Origin: an uncultured Bacteroides sp. | GTDB taxonomy: Bacteria; Bacteroidota; Bacteroidia; Bacteroidales; Bacteroidaceae | Reading direction: 5' to 3' | Length of the DNA stretch: 41,830 nt | Assembly: GCA_947074275.1 (NCBI GenBank) | Contig: CAMTPA010000023.1 | Location: 1-41,830 of the forward strand | Shown here: positions 9,774 to 18,823 of the stretch, in pieces | How positions within the stretch are numbered: the first letter of the stretch is position 1 | Layout: every line of letters starts with the position of its first letter | The notes under the pieces: model-generated | Told to the model about the DNA's origin: nothing | The model's input: the letters and a program-made list of their open reading frames with translations, nothing else | Databases searched by the model: none | Made by a program: the position numbers and the translations under genes

Positions 9774-11399
9774 ATGGAAAACACAGGGTTGCATTGGATT
9801 GATTATGGCATTGTAATTGCGTCTATTTTATTCGCTATCGGTATAGGATATTATTTTGCTCATCGCCAAAAAGGCACAGAGCAATATTTTGCAGGTGGAC
9901 GGAACATCCCTTCGTGGGCTATCGGAATGTCTATCTTTGCCACACTTATCAGCAGTGTCACATTTTTGGCTTATCCCGGTTCGGGCTATGCAGGCGACTG
10001 GATTCTGCTGGTGCAAGGAATGATGGTGCCACTTGTGCTGATTTGCATCATCGGTTTTATTGTGCCGCTGTTTCGCAAAGTCATCCGGCTTAGTGTATAT
10101 GAATATTTTGAAAAGCGATTCGGGCTATTCGCTCGTTTCTATGGTTCGTCGGCCTTTGTGTTAGGGCACTTTGCAAAAATGGGAACTGTACTCTTTTTGG
10201 TGAGCCTTGCAATGAGCCGTTTTATGGATATGGATATTATGCTCATCATCTTGGTGCTGGGCATTGCCATCACTGCTCTTACATTGTTAGGTGGTATAGA
10301 GGCAGTTATCTGGATGGATGTAATACAAGGGTTTATGCTTATTTTGGGAGGAGTGATCTGTATCTCTATCTTATTGATGCGTCCCGACAATGGCTTAGCC
10401 AACGTAGGTACAGAAATTGTGTCACAAGTGAAATCGGCCAATTATTCGTGGGACTTTGCCGAAGCCACCTTTTGGGTGTTAGCATTCAACGGTGTGTTTT
10501 ATGCCATTCAGAAATATGGTACCGACCAAACCATCGTGCAACGCTACATCACCGCCAAAGATGACAAATCGGCTAAGCGCGCTGCATACATAGGCGTGTT
10601 TACGAGCTTGCCTATTTGGACACTGTTTATGATTATTGGCATCGCTTTGTTGGTGTTCTATCGTTCGAACGTAGAGCCAGGACTGCCCGATGGACTGAAA
10701 GCAGACGAAATATTTCCTTATTTCATCTCTACTCAGTTGCCCGTAGGCATCAAAGGATTGATTATTGCAGCATTGGCGGCAGGGGCAATATCAAGTTTAG
10801 ACTCAGACATCAACTGCTTGGCAGCAATCGGTGTACAAGACTATTATTTGAAACTAAAACCGAAGACCGAAGACAAAAAGCAATTGAGAGTGGGCAGATA
10901 CATTGTGTTCATAGCTGGAATTGCTGCAATGGGCGTATCGATGCTGTATGCAATGTGGGAAGGCGAAGGCGTGCTTGGAGTGGTGTTTCAGATTTATGCT
11001 ATATTTTCGGCTGGTATCGTAGGTATCTTGCTTTTGGGGCTTTTCTCGAAACGTGCCAACAAACAAGGTTTGTATTGGGGCATCGGTGCAGCCATCCTAT
11101 TCACCGCTTATGCTATGCTCACCTCTACACCCATCGGCGTAGGTACATCCAAACGCATCTTGCTCGATTTGGGCAGCTGGAACTACACGCACCACAAATT
11201 GATGTTGGGTGTATATAGCCACATCATCTTATTTGTAGTGGCCTACGTAGCCAGTCTGTTTTATTTTAAAGAGTACGCCTCGGATGAACTGACCATTCAC
11301 GGCTATCTGAAGATGAAGAAAGAAGAAAAACAAACTGCTTTGGGCAATCAGCAAGTAGAAAACACGCTGGCTTGCGAAGCGGAAATAAATACTAAATAA
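9774..11399 (+). CDS. Sodium:solute symporter (SSS family)
   Basis: FAGGRNIPSWAIGMSIFATLISSVTFLAYPGSGYAGDW, multi-TM, GTDQTIVQRYITAKD. Confidence 0.93.
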   Translation: MENTGLHWIDYGIVIASILFAIGIGYYFAHRQKGTEQYFAGGRNIPSWAIGMSIFATLISSVTFLAYPGSGYAGDWILLVQGMMVPLVLICIIGFIVPLFRKVIRLSVYEYFEKRFGLFARFYGSSAFVLGHFAKMGTVLFLVSLAMSRFMDMDIMLIILVLGIAITALTLLGGIEAVIWMDVIQGFMLILGGVICISILLMRPDNGLANVGTEIVSQVKSANYSWDFAEATFWVLAFNGVFYAIQKYGTDQTIVQRYITAKDDKSAKRAAYIGVFTSLPIWTLFMIIGIALLVFYRSNVEPGLPDGLKADEIFPYFISTQLPVGIKGLIIAALAAGAISSLDSDINCLAAIGVQDYYLKLKPKTEDKKQLRVGRYIVFIAGIAAMGVSMLYAMWEGEGVLGVVFQIYAIFSAGIVGILLLGLFSKRANKQGLYWGIGAAILFTAYAMLTSTPIGVGTSKRILLDLGSWNYTHHKLMLGVYSHIILFVVAYVASLFYFKEYASDELTIHGYLKMKKEEKQTALGNQQVENTLACEAEINTK

Positions 11400-11412
11400 A
11401 CAAAGAAAAGAA

Positions 11413-12558
11413 ATGAAAAGTATCAAACTATTGCAGCCCTCTAAAATAGAGTTCGGAACTGGCTGCATCGAGCGTTTTGTTGAAGACTTTACAACTTTGC
11501 CCTATAAGAAGCTGATGATATTGACAGCTCCTCCTATTCTGCCATTGATTCAGCCAACCATCGAGAAGCTTGTGGCCAACGGTGTAACGGTATCTGTCTA
11601 CGACCAAATTCTGGCCGAACCGACGTTGAGCGATTTCAATTCTATTTTAGAGAAAGCGCGCGAACTACAAATAGATAGCGTGGCAGGTATCGGAGGTGGA
11701 AGTGTGCTCGATGTAGCCAAACTGCTTGGTGCATTGGTTTATAGCGACCAAAAAGCATCCGACGTTTTTGGTATTGGCTTTATCAAGAAAAAAGGCATTT
11801 GGATGGCTTGCATCCCCACCACCGCAGGCACAGGTAGCGAAGTGTCTCCAAACTCCATATTACTTGACGAGGAAGAGCATCTGAAAAAAGGAATTGTATC
11901 TCCTTATTTGGTTGCAGACGTGGTATATATTGACCCTAAACTCACCTGCACTGTGCCTCCTAAAATAACAGCCGAAACGGGAATGGATGCACTTTCGCAT
12001 TGCATCGAAGCGTATACTAATAAGTTTGCTCACGAAGTGATAGATTGCTATGCGCTCGAAGGAATTCGCCTCATTGCAGCCAATCTTGCCAAAGCGGTGA
12101 AAAACGGCAACGACATTGAAGCACGCGAAGCACTTTGCTTAGGAAGCTACTATGGAGGTTTGTGTTTGGGGCCTGTAAATACAGCGGCAGTTCACGCATT
12201 ATCTTACCCTTTGGGCGGTGAATACCACATCTCACACGGTTTGTCGAACGCTATTTTATTGCCCCCCGTTATGGCATACAATATAGAAACCAACATTGGC
12301 AAATATGCCAACATCGCTCGTGCGTTTGGTGTGGCCGATCAAGGCAGCGAAAAAGCAACAGCCGAAGCAGGTATCGAGTTTATTACACAATTATCCAAAG
12401 ATTGCGGTATTCCTACCACACTATCCGAAATTGGTATATCGTCCGATAAGGTAGATGAATTGGCAGCTTCGGCTATGAAGGTGACACGCCTATTAGTGAA
12501 CAACCCACGAGAAATGACCGTAGAGGCAGCCACAGAGATTTACGAACAACTGTTTTAA
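11413..12558 (+). CDS. Iron-containing alcohol dehydrogenase
   Basis: GIGGGSVLDVAKLLG, IPTTAGTGSEVSP, TGMDALSHCIEAYTNK, HALSYPLGGEYHISHG. Confidence 0.94.
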   Translation: MKSIKLLQPSKIEFGTGCIERFVEDFTTLPYKKLMILTAPPILPLIQPTIEKLVANGVTVSVYDQILAEPTLSDFNSILEKARELQIDSVAGIGGGSVLDVAKLLGALVYSDQKASDVFGIGFIKKKGIWMACIPTTAGTGSEVSPNSILLDEEEHLKKGIVSPYLVADVVYIDPKLTCTVPPKITAETGMDALSHCIEAYTNKFAHEVIDCYALEGIRLIAANLAKAVKNGNDIEAREALCLGSYYGGLCLGPVNTAAVHALSYPLGGEYHISHGLSNAILLPPVMAYNIETNIGKYANIARAFGVADQGSEKATAEAGIEFITQLSKDCGIPTTLSEIGISSDKVDELAASAMKVTRLLVNNPREMTVEAATEIYEQLF

Positions 12559-12581
12559 ACACCCCACACACAAGATTGACT

Positions 12582-13622
12582 ATGATTTTACCAATATTAG
12601 CCATTACAATGGGCGACCCCGCTGGCATAGGTCCAGAGATTGTAGCCGAAGCATTTTGCAACGATATTACCTATCAGCAATGTCGCCCCGTGGTGACAGG
12701 CGATGCAGCGGTGATGAGAAAAGCAATCAAACTTTTGAATCTTCCGTTGAATGTCAATGCAATAGACAACGTATCGGAAGCCAAGTTCGAGAAAGGCACT
12801 ATGGATGTCATCGACTTGAAGTTGATTGATATAGACCGACACGAGTTTGGACAAGTATCGGCACAATGCGGAAATGCCGCTTTTCAATCGGTAGTAAAGG
12901 CCATTGAGCTGGCTATGAGCAATGAAGTAGACGGCACTGTCACTGCACCACTCAACAAAGAATCGCTCAATTTGGCTGGACACCACTTTTCGGGGCATAC
13001 AGAAATATATGCACACTACACCCATACCAAAAAGTATGCGATGCTACTGGCTGATGAGTTTTTGCGCGTGATTCACGTCTCTACCCACGTGCCACTGCGT
13101 GAAGCCTGCGATTTAGTGAAAAAAGAGCGTATTATAACAGTTGCTTTGCTGCTCGAAGATGCGTGTCGCCAGTTTGGTATCGACAAACCCAAAATTGGTA
13201 TCGCAGGCCTCAACCCTCACTCCAGCGACAATGGTTTGTTTGGCTACGAAGAGGCACAAGAGATTATCCCTGCCGTAGAGGAGCTGAAAGCGCAAGGACA
13301 CTTGGTAGAAGGCCCTGTGCCTCCCGATACTCTTTTCGCCAAAGCCAAAGGCGGATTCTTTGACGGCTGTGTAGCTATGTATCACGACCAAGGACATATT
13401 CCATTCAAAGTAGTTGGGTTCAACTGGAATCGTGAAACTAAGAAAATGGAGAGCGTAAAAGGGGTGAATATCACACTCGGTTTGCCAATCATACGTGTGT
13501 CGGTAGATCACGGCACAGCATTCGATGTAGCGGGCAAAGGCATAGCAAGTCCCGAAGCACTACTGTTATCAATAGATTATGCCAGCAAAATGGCAGAAAA
13601 CCGCAAAAAGGATTTAAAGTGA
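12582..13622 (+). CDS. PdxA-family 4-phospho(hydroxythreonine/threonate/erythronate) dehydrogenase
   Basis: ITMGDPAGIGPEIV, TAPLNKESLNLAGHHFSGHTE, GLNPHSSDNG, MYHDQGHIPFK. ORF track begins at a TTG (12576); ATG is at 12582. Confidence 0.93.
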   Translation: MILPILAITMGDPAGIGPEIVAEAFCNDITYQQCRPVVTGDAAVMRKAIKLLNLPLNVNAIDNVSEAKFEKGTMDVIDLKLIDIDRHEFGQVSAQCGNAAFQSVVKAIELAMSNEVDGTVTAPLNKESLNLAGHHFSGHTEIYAHYTHTKKYAMLLADEFLRVIHVSTHVPLREACDLVKKERIITVALLLEDACRQFGIDKPKIGIAGLNPHSSDNGLFGYEEAQEIIPAVEELKAQGHLVEGPVPPDTLFAKAKGGFFDGCVAMYHDQGHIPFKVVGFNWNRETKKMESVKGVNITLGLPIIRVSVDHGTAFDVAGKGIASPEALLLSIDYASKMAENRKKDLK

Positions 13623-14752
13623 TTGCCGTTATAGCCGACGATATAACAGGAGCTGCCGAAATTGCAGGTATCGGTTTCGATTATGGCTTGAAGGTGATAC
13701 TTACGCAATCGATAGAAACGGAAATTGCACCGTGCGATGTGTTGGTGTGTATCACCAACACACGCTCTATGCGTCGCGATGATGCCATCAACGAATCGCT
13801 ACGGGTGGGTAAAAGGCTCACCCAAATAGGCGTTGAGCATATCTTCAAAAAAACAGATTCGGTGCTGCGTGGACACGTGGCAGCCGAACTGAAAGCATTG
13901 ATGGATGCCACAGGAAAAACATCCGCTTTGCTACTCCCGGCCAACCCTGCTCTTGGACGACAGATTATAGATGGGATTTACTATGTAAATAAAGTGCCTA
14001 TTACGCAAACATCATTTTCTTACGACCCTGAATTTCCTGCAAAAAGCGATGAGGCCATAAAATTATTGGGTGAAGGCATACTAATAAACCCACACGAAAC
14101 TTTGCCTACCTCCGATTGCTCCATCGCAATAGGAAACATAGCAACCGAAGAAGATTTTATAGATTATTGCAAGCTACTAAACAACACCTTATTGCCAGCA
14201 GGTGGAGGTAGTTTTTTTAAAGCGTTCTTGAAACAACAGTTTCCACACGCACTATTTAAACAGATTGAGAAAAAGATAAAACTTGGTAAGTTGTTGTTGA
14301 TTTGTGGAAGCACTATCAAACACAACGCACTACTCTGCGAACTCGAAGCAGCCAAAGTGCCTATCGAGTCGATGCCAACAGAGGTATATCACGGAGAAGT
14401 ATCGAGCGAAAAGTGGATTGAATATCTTAACACACAATATGCACTACACGGCAACTTGGTAGTAATTATTAATCAACCCATCTCGCACGATCCAGCCTAT
14501 GCAATGCGTCTAAAGCAAATTATGGCAAAGGTATGTCAATCGGTCGTCAGCCAACACGCTGTAAAAGAACTTATTATAGAGGGAGGAGCAACAGCCTACG
14601 AAGTGATAAGTGCAATGCAGTGGCAAGCCTTTGAGGTAGTAGGCATTATGACTACAGGTGTTATAAAGCTAAAGCCTCAAAACAGTACAGAGCTACAACT
14701 CACGCTAAAACCTGGTAGCTATCAGTGGCCAGAGGAAGTGTTGATATTATAG
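13619..14752 (+). CDS. Four-carbon acid sugar kinase family protein (DUF1537/OtnK-DtnK type)
   Basis: IAVIADDITGAAEIAG, HIFKKTDSVLRGHVAAEL, LLPANPALGRQIIDG, LIIEGGATAYEV; GTG start overlapping the upstream stop. Confidence 0.9.
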   Translation: MIAVIADDITGAAEIAGIGFDYGLKVILTQSIETEIAPCDVLVCITNTRSMRRDDAINESLRVGKRLTQIGVEHIFKKTDSVLRGHVAAELKALMDATGKTSALLLPANPALGRQIIDGIYYVNKVPITQTSFSYDPEFPAKSDEAIKLLGEGILINPHETLPTSDCSIAIGNIATEEDFIDYCKLLNNTLLPAGGGSFFKAFLKQQFPHALFKQIEKKIKLGKLLLICGSTIKHNALLCELEAAKVPIESMPTEVYHGEVSSEKWIEYLNTQYALHGNLVVIINQPISHDPAYAMRLKQIMAKVCQSVVSQHAVKELIIEGGATAYEVISAMQWQAFEVVGIMTTGVIKLKPQNSTELQLTLKPGSYQWPEEVLIL

Positions 14753-14792
14753 ATTGTATCTATTAAGCCTCAATATATCTTATTAAAGAAAT

Positions 14793-17318
14793 ATGAAACA
14801 CCTTGTCATTTTTGTCATTCTCTATTTTTTCCAAACATCTTTGTTGTTTGCTCAGCAATATCGTTCTTTGGATTCGACTGATCCTATTTCATTCAAAGGA
14901 GACCAAATAGAATATCAAGAAAAAACGATTGCACTTGGCGAGAGGTGTTTTTTTGTTGATGGCAACCTTTCCGCCGAAGAAGCTGCCAAACATCCGTTTG
15001 TATTCAACAGTTTTCAGGAAGCAGCAACACAGTTGGTAGCTGGAACAGAAAAGGAGCCTATGCAACTATACATAGCCCCGTATGTGTACTGGATAGACAA
15101 CCCCGATGACACCGAAGTGCGCAAAGGAAAAAATGGGCGAGAACCATTTGGGATGATTATCGAATGCCCCTACTTGCAACTGATAGGCTTGAACAAGAAC
15201 CCGGCCAATGTAGTGCTTGCCGCCAACAGAGGGCAAACACAAGGAGCAGTGGGCAATTTTACAATGTTCGACTTTTGGGGCGATGGGCTTTTAGTGAAAG
15301 ACTTGACAATGGGCAATTACTGCAATGTAGATTTGGATTTTCCATTAAAGCCGCAATTAAGTAGAGAAAAACGAATGTCGGCCATCACGCAAGCACACGT
15401 GGCCTATTGCCACGGCGACAAAGCGGTAGCAGAAAATGTTCGATTCATCAGCCGCCTCAATATGAATCCACTGAATGGAGCAAAGCGTATCTTATTCAAC
15501 AACTGCTATATGGAGTGTACCGACGATGCGCTAACGGGCACGGGAGTTTACTTAAACTGTACATTGGAGTTTTATGCACCGCGTCCTTTTTGGCGCAGCG
15601 ATATGGGAGGTGCTGTATTCTTGAATTGCGATTTCAACATTCGTCACAATGGCGATAAGCAATATTTTTGCAAAGCAGTAGGCCCGCTTAGCATCATCGA
15701 TTGCCGTTATCACTCCGAAAAGCCAATCTATGCAGGGTGGACAGCAACGCCTACCAACTGGCTACGCTGCTATCAATATAATGTGACACTCAACAGTAAA
15801 CCTTATACCATTGGAGCAGACAAACCACAAAACACCATTTGCTTGGACAGTCAAGAGGGGTTGTCGGCCTACCGAATTATACACAACGAAAAGTTGATTT
15901 ACAACACCTACAACTTGCTGCGTGGTGATGACGACTGGGATCCGCTGGACATAAAGCAAATCATAGAAACCGCCAGTGAAGAACAACAGAAAGATTATAG
16001 CAACATACCCACTTGCTTGGCTATCGAGCCACTGGTGGTTACTATCCAAACGGGCAATGAACCCATAAAACTAAGGGCTACCACGAAAAAGCACGGCAAC
16101 TACACAATGACCAATAAGCTGGTGAAGTGGCGCATACAAAACGGTTGCGAAACAGATGTAAAACTGTCGACTACCGAAGGATATGAGTGCGTAGTAGCCG
16201 CCACCAACCACGATGACCAAACCAAGCAACTCACTGTGATTGCTTATACCGATGATGGGTTGGAGTGTGCTGCCGAGCTTACAGTGATACCCAATTACAT
16301 CAATGCGCCTACTTTTGCCAAATTGCCTTCGCTTTCTATAGATAAAGGATTGGCAACCCTACACTACGAGCTAAATTTAGAAGGCAGGAGTGATGAATCG
16401 CTGGTGACGTGGTATCGCTGCACAAACGCCAAGGGAGAAGAAGCGATTCCTGTTTATGTATCGCGATTTAACACGCCACAACTCACCTATCCATTGCACA
16501 AAGAAGATATAGGATATTATCTGAAAGCAGTTGTTGAACCAAAGCACCTTAGATGCGAGGCTGGGAAGGCTATACAGATAGTTAGCTCAAAACCAATACA
16601 TCGAAAACAGATAAACCAAAGCAATATTCTTGAAACTAATTTTCTGAACTTCTCAACACTAAACCAGCCAAAGATTATTCCTGGCTTTTGGACAATAGAT
16701 GGATACAAACCCATAGACACGGAAGAGTATGATTGGCAGATATATCCTGAAAAAGAATACTGGTATTATGGAGAAGGCATCAATGGAGCCATTGGCACAG
16801 GGCTTTTGCAACAGCAACGAGGCGCACGATTGCTATACACGCCAATCAATGATACCTATCAAGATATGAGTATCACACTACAAGTAGACCCGTGCAAAAC
16901 AGCAGGACAAGGATTTGGAAGTGCCACAGGACAATATCTCGATTTGTATATTAAGTTCGACACTCAAACATTGACAGGATATGGACTTCGCGTCACACGT
17001 ACTACCAAATACAGCAATGCGGTAGACTTTTTACTAATGGAATACAAAGACGGAGTTGCAACTCCCATCAGCAAGCCCGTTTCTGCCATCTGCTATCGCA
17101 CCAATTGTACAATTTCTCTCAAAACAATCGGAAACAAACTAATTGCACACGTAGAGACAGCCACTCCTTTATTGCCTCCCAAAGACACGAACTTAAAAAC
17201 AGAGGTAGATTTAGAAGCTGATATTCAGTCAAACACTTTTGGCGGTACAGGTATTCAGCATACAGGCAGCTGGGGAGAAAATGCCACGATGCTTCATCGC
17301 TTGAAAGTAGAATGGTAA
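14793..17318 (+). CDS. Large secreted multidomain protein with pectin-esterase/lyase-like beta-helix N-terminus
   Basis: Sec signal peptide; repeated beta-helix-like strands (LLVKDLTMGNYCN..AENVRFISRLN..ILFNNCYMECTDDALTGTGVYLNCTLEFYAPRPF..AVFLNCDF); Ig-like middle; LamG-like C-terminus. Confidence 0.7.
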   Translation: MKHLVIFVILYFFQTSLLFAQQYRSLDSTDPISFKGDQIEYQEKTIALGERCFFVDGNLSAEEAAKHPFVFNSFQEAATQLVAGTEKEPMQLYIAPYVYWIDNPDDTEVRKGKNGREPFGMIIECPYLQLIGLNKNPANVVLAANRGQTQGAVGNFTMFDFWGDGLLVKDLTMGNYCNVDLDFPLKPQLSREKRMSAITQAHVAYCHGDKAVAENVRFISRLNMNPLNGAKRILFNNCYMECTDDALTGTGVYLNCTLEFYAPRPFWRSDMGGAVFLNCDFNIRHNGDKQYFCKAVGPLSIIDCRYHSEKPIYAGWTATPTNWLRCYQYNVTLNSKPYTIGADKPQNTICLDSQEGLSAYRIIHNEKLIYNTYNLLRGDDDWDPLDIKQIIETASEEQQKDYSNIPTCLAIEPLVVTIQTGNEPIKLRATTKKHGNYTMTNKLVKWRIQNGCETDVKLSTTEGYECVVAATNHDDQTKQLTVIAYTDDGLECAAELTVIPNYINAPTFAKLPSLSIDKGLATLHYELNLEGRSDESLVTWYRCTNAKGEEAIPVYVSRFNTPQLTYPLHKEDIGYYLKAVVEPKHLRCEAGKAIQIVSSKPIHRKQINQSNILETNFLNFSTLNQPKIIPGFWTIDGYKPIDTEEYDWQIYPEKEYWYYGEGINGAIGTGLLQQQRGARLLYTPINDTYQDMSITLQVDPCKTAGQGFGSATGQYLDLYIKFDTQTLTGYGLRVTRTTKYSNAVDFLLMEYKDGVATPISKPVSAICYRTNCTISLKTIGNKLIAHVETATPLLPPKDTNLKTEVDLEADIQSNTFGGTGIQHTGSWGENATMLHRLKVEW

Positions 17319-17372
17319 TAGAATAAAATGAACCAAAGAAAAAGTAATTGTGTTTATTCAAATAAAACAATT

Positions 17373-17807
17373 ATGAAGTTCGATGTAGCACATATCCACC
17401 CAATGTTGGTTCATTTTCCTATCGCCCTTACTTTGTTGGGAGTTTTACTATCCGCTTTTAAAACTTTCAAACCCAATAAGTTTAAATATCCTTGTGGAGA
17501 AATAATTCTCTATTTTGCCACATTCTCGGCCATACTTGCTTTGATAGCGGGCAATAATTTTACTCCGCATTTCACCAATCCCATATTGGCGCAAGCAAAA
17601 AGTATCCATAGCACTTTTGCAGGAATTACGCTCACTTTGCTTTGCATAGCCTCAGCAGGATATTTAGCGCGCTACATATTCAAAAGCCACTCATCATTAT
17701 TCGAGAAGTTAGGATGGGCGTTTTATCTATTAGCAGCCATATCGGTAGCTATCACAGGATTTTTAGGAGGTTCTTTGGTTTATAACGATTTATTGCATTT
17801 ACAATAA
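17373..17807 (+). CDS. DUF2231-type small membrane protein
   Basis: MKFDVAHIHPMLVHFPIALTLLGVL plus further TM segments; internal ATG 17373 matches the family N-terminus. Confidence 0.75.
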   Translation: MKFDVAHIHPMLVHFPIALTLLGVLLSAFKTFKPNKFKYPCGEIILYFATFSAILALIAGNNFTPHFTNPILAQAKSIHSTFAGITLTLLCIASAGYLARYIFKSHSSLFEKLGWAFYLLAAISVAITGFLGGSLVYNDLLHLQ

Positions 17808-17830
17808 CATACTAAAAACGAAATATACCT

Positions 17831-17908
17831 AAAAGACGAAGGCTACTCATCACGAGCAGCCTTCGTCTTTTATCGTTAACCTTAAAATCTAATACTTATG
17901 AAAAAACA
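17831..17908 (-). ncRNA. Candidate small RNA A (minus strand)
   Basis: Minus-strand TATATTTG at 17914-17921; transcript ends in a perfect 14-bp stem hairpin AAAAGACGAAGGCT...AGCCTTCGTCTTTT (17831-17871). 5' region shared with candidate B. Hairpin also sits behind the DUF2231 gene and may terminate it. Confidence 0.5.
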
Positions 17909-18141
17909 CAATGCAAATATATAGATTATCAAAGCATTACCCACAAAACCATCTTTTTAAATATCGATTTACAACATTGTTTAATAAGCACAATCCATCA
18001 GTTAACTATTAACACACTAACAGTTAACTATTAACTATACTAATAAACATTTGACGCAGAAACAAAAGAAAGAAATAGAAGTATTACAAAGAAAAGAGAA
18101 GCAATTGATTCATTTTGAAATACAAGCAAACTTATGGGCAT

Positions 18142-18207
18142 AAAAAAAGGCTATCTATCCCAGACAGCCAATCTTTGTTAACCTTAAATCTAATACTATG
18201 AAAAACA
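18142..18207 (-). ncRNA. Candidate small RNA B (minus strand)
   Basis: Minus-strand TTG-N19-TATATTTG (18213-18242); terminator GGCTGTCT-GGGAT-AGATAGCC followed by TTTTTTT (18142-18169). Confidence 0.6.
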
Positions 18208-18538
18208 CAGTGCAAATATATAGACTTATCGTGTATATCCAACACTTTATCGAATAAAACTCATTGATTATAACACTGTTTAATACCACAAAACCAGCTG
18301 TTAACAGTTGAACCCATAACCGTTAACAGTTAGCAAGAAAAAGTAACAAAGTTGAGAAAAGCTTGATTCGTTTATAAATGCACACTTACTTATCAACTAT
18401 ATTTTAGATTAAAATCAACTGTTAACAGTCAATCTCTCAATAGTGAACAGTTATCCCATCAACAATTAACAATCAATCGAACATCTGTTAACTACTGACT
18501 TCGCCTATACAAACCAGTAACACTGCGCTTATTTATGA

Positions 18539-18814
18539 CTATTCGACAATATCATTTAGTTCGGGATGACGCTGAAGCCAACGCACAGCAAAACTACACG
18601 TAGCTTTGGGTTTCAATCCATTTTCCAAAGCATAATTGTAGGCCGCAGTAACAAGTGCAGCAGCAATACCTTTCCCTTCCAAAGGACGTGGAACAATCGT
18701 ATGAATAATATCCAAACTACCATTTAGTATGCGATATTGAGCAAAGGCTGTTCGTCCTTCCACTTCAGTTTTAAACATCCGCTGTGCGGGTTGATGAACA
18801 ATTTCGTAATCCAT
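18539..18814 (-). CDS. GNAT-type N-acetyltransferase (short YjdJ-like)
   Basis: IIHTIVPRPLEGKGIAAALVTAAYNYALENGLKPKATCSFAVRWLQRHPE. Confidence 0.88.
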   Translation of the reverse strand: MDYEIVHQPAQRMFKTEVEGRTAFAQYRILNGSLDIIHTIVPRPLEGKGIAAALVTAAYNYALENGLKPKATCSFAVRWLQRHPELNDIVE

Positions 18815-18823
18815 AAGCCTAAT

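Larger units (their letters stand above)
17831..18400. repeat. Two imperfect tandem copies (~250-310 bp) of a noncoding module
   Basis: GTTAACCTTAAAATCTAATACTTATGAAAAAACACAATGCAAATATATAG (17875) versus GTTAACCTTAAATCTAATACTATGAAAAACACAGTGCAAATATATAG (18177); similarity continues through ACAACATTGTTTAATA/ATAACACTGTTTAATA and the GTTAAC-rich segments. Confidence 0.75.

Noticed and set aside
13681-13944. Antisense and out-of-frame ORFs listed inside strong CDSs (e.g. 106..696, 1573..1776, 2684..3358, 10616..11218, 13681..13944, 35833..36147)
   Set aside because: They overlap well-supported genes and show no domain or promoter support.
18199-18258. Short plus-strand peptide MKNTVQIYRLIVYIQHFIE in the repeated module
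   Set aside because: The equivalent frame in the other copy is disrupted by an indel (MKKHNANI*), and minus-strand promoter/terminator signals fit better.
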